A program made the translations under genes and the position numbers. Source: an uncultured Clostridia bacterium (GTDB taxonomy: Bacteria > Bacillota > Clostridia > Christensenellales > CAG-138). From it: a DNA stretch of 6,354 nucleotides. Where the stretch lies: NCBI GenBank assembly GCA_947304365.1, contig CAMZAY010000069.1:1-6354 (forward strand). Reading direction: 5' to 3'. Within the stretch, counting starts at the first letter, position 1. The number at the start of each line of letters is the position of its first letter. This document shows, piece by piece, positions 6,317 through 6,354 of this stretch. The notes below the pieces were generated by a model. That model worked only from the letters and a program-made list of their open reading frames with translations, searched no databases and was not told where the DNA came from.

Positions 6317-6345
6317 ATTATATAATATCCGCCCGCCTTTTTCAA
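6317..6345 (-). promoter_or_regulatory. Sigma-A-type promoter of the ABC transporter-pseudokinase unit
   Basis: Read on the minus strand, TTGAAA (6345-6340) and TATAAT (6322-6317) are 17 bp apart, five of six and six of six matches to consensus. Transcription would start near 6310, leaving a leader of roughly 25 bases before the ATG at 6285. A short palindrome, TTGT-G-ACAA (6317-6309), overlaps the last base of the -10 box and the likely start site. Confidence 0.78.
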
Positions 6346-6354
6346 TAAAGACCG

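Overview
The window looks like chromosomal DNA of a GC-rich member of the Clostridia, most likely a gut-type Oscillospirales-like lineage. Pointers are strong Shine-Dalgarno sites (AAAGGAG), sigma-A-type promoters (TTGCCT or TTGAAA, 17 bp, TATAAT), a clostridial-type diacylglycerol-kinase-family protein, and a bacterial serpin, a gene known from several gut Firmicutes. The taxonomic placement is inference; no rRNA or other taxonomic marker is present.

Layout. Positions 1-923 (+) hold the 3' part of a serpin gene cut by the left edge, followed by a rho-independent terminator. A compact 108-bp gap then carries a promoter and ribosome binding site for a diacylglycerol/lipid-kinase-family gene (1032-1886, +). 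A perfect 14-bp hairpin (1898-1930) separates it from a convergent two-gene transcription unit on the minus strand. That unit starts at a well-formed promoter at the right edge (6317-6345) and encodes first a fused permease/ATPase ABC half-transporter (4384-6285), then, after 50 bp, a large membrane protein (1955-4333). The latter has a degenerate Ser/Thr-kinase-like domain inside, a charged Pro/Glu/Lys linker, one membrane helix, and an extracytoplasmic part with probable Ig-like domains and an OB-like C-terminal domain.

How the genes work together. The ABC exporter and the receptor-like pseudokinase appear to be co-transcribed, so a joint role at the membrane (export of a molecule plus sensing or scaffolding) is plausible but unproven. 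The pseudokinase is the most unusual item: the catalytic Asp of HRD is Arg, the glycine-rich loop has no glycines, and the catalytic-loop Asn is Ser, while the beta3 Lys, a candidate alpha-C Glu, the DFG Asp and APE are kept. The serpin and lipid kinase have their own signals and show no sign of belonging to the same pathway. No CRISPR array, tRNA, rRNA, insertion sequence or phage gene was seen.
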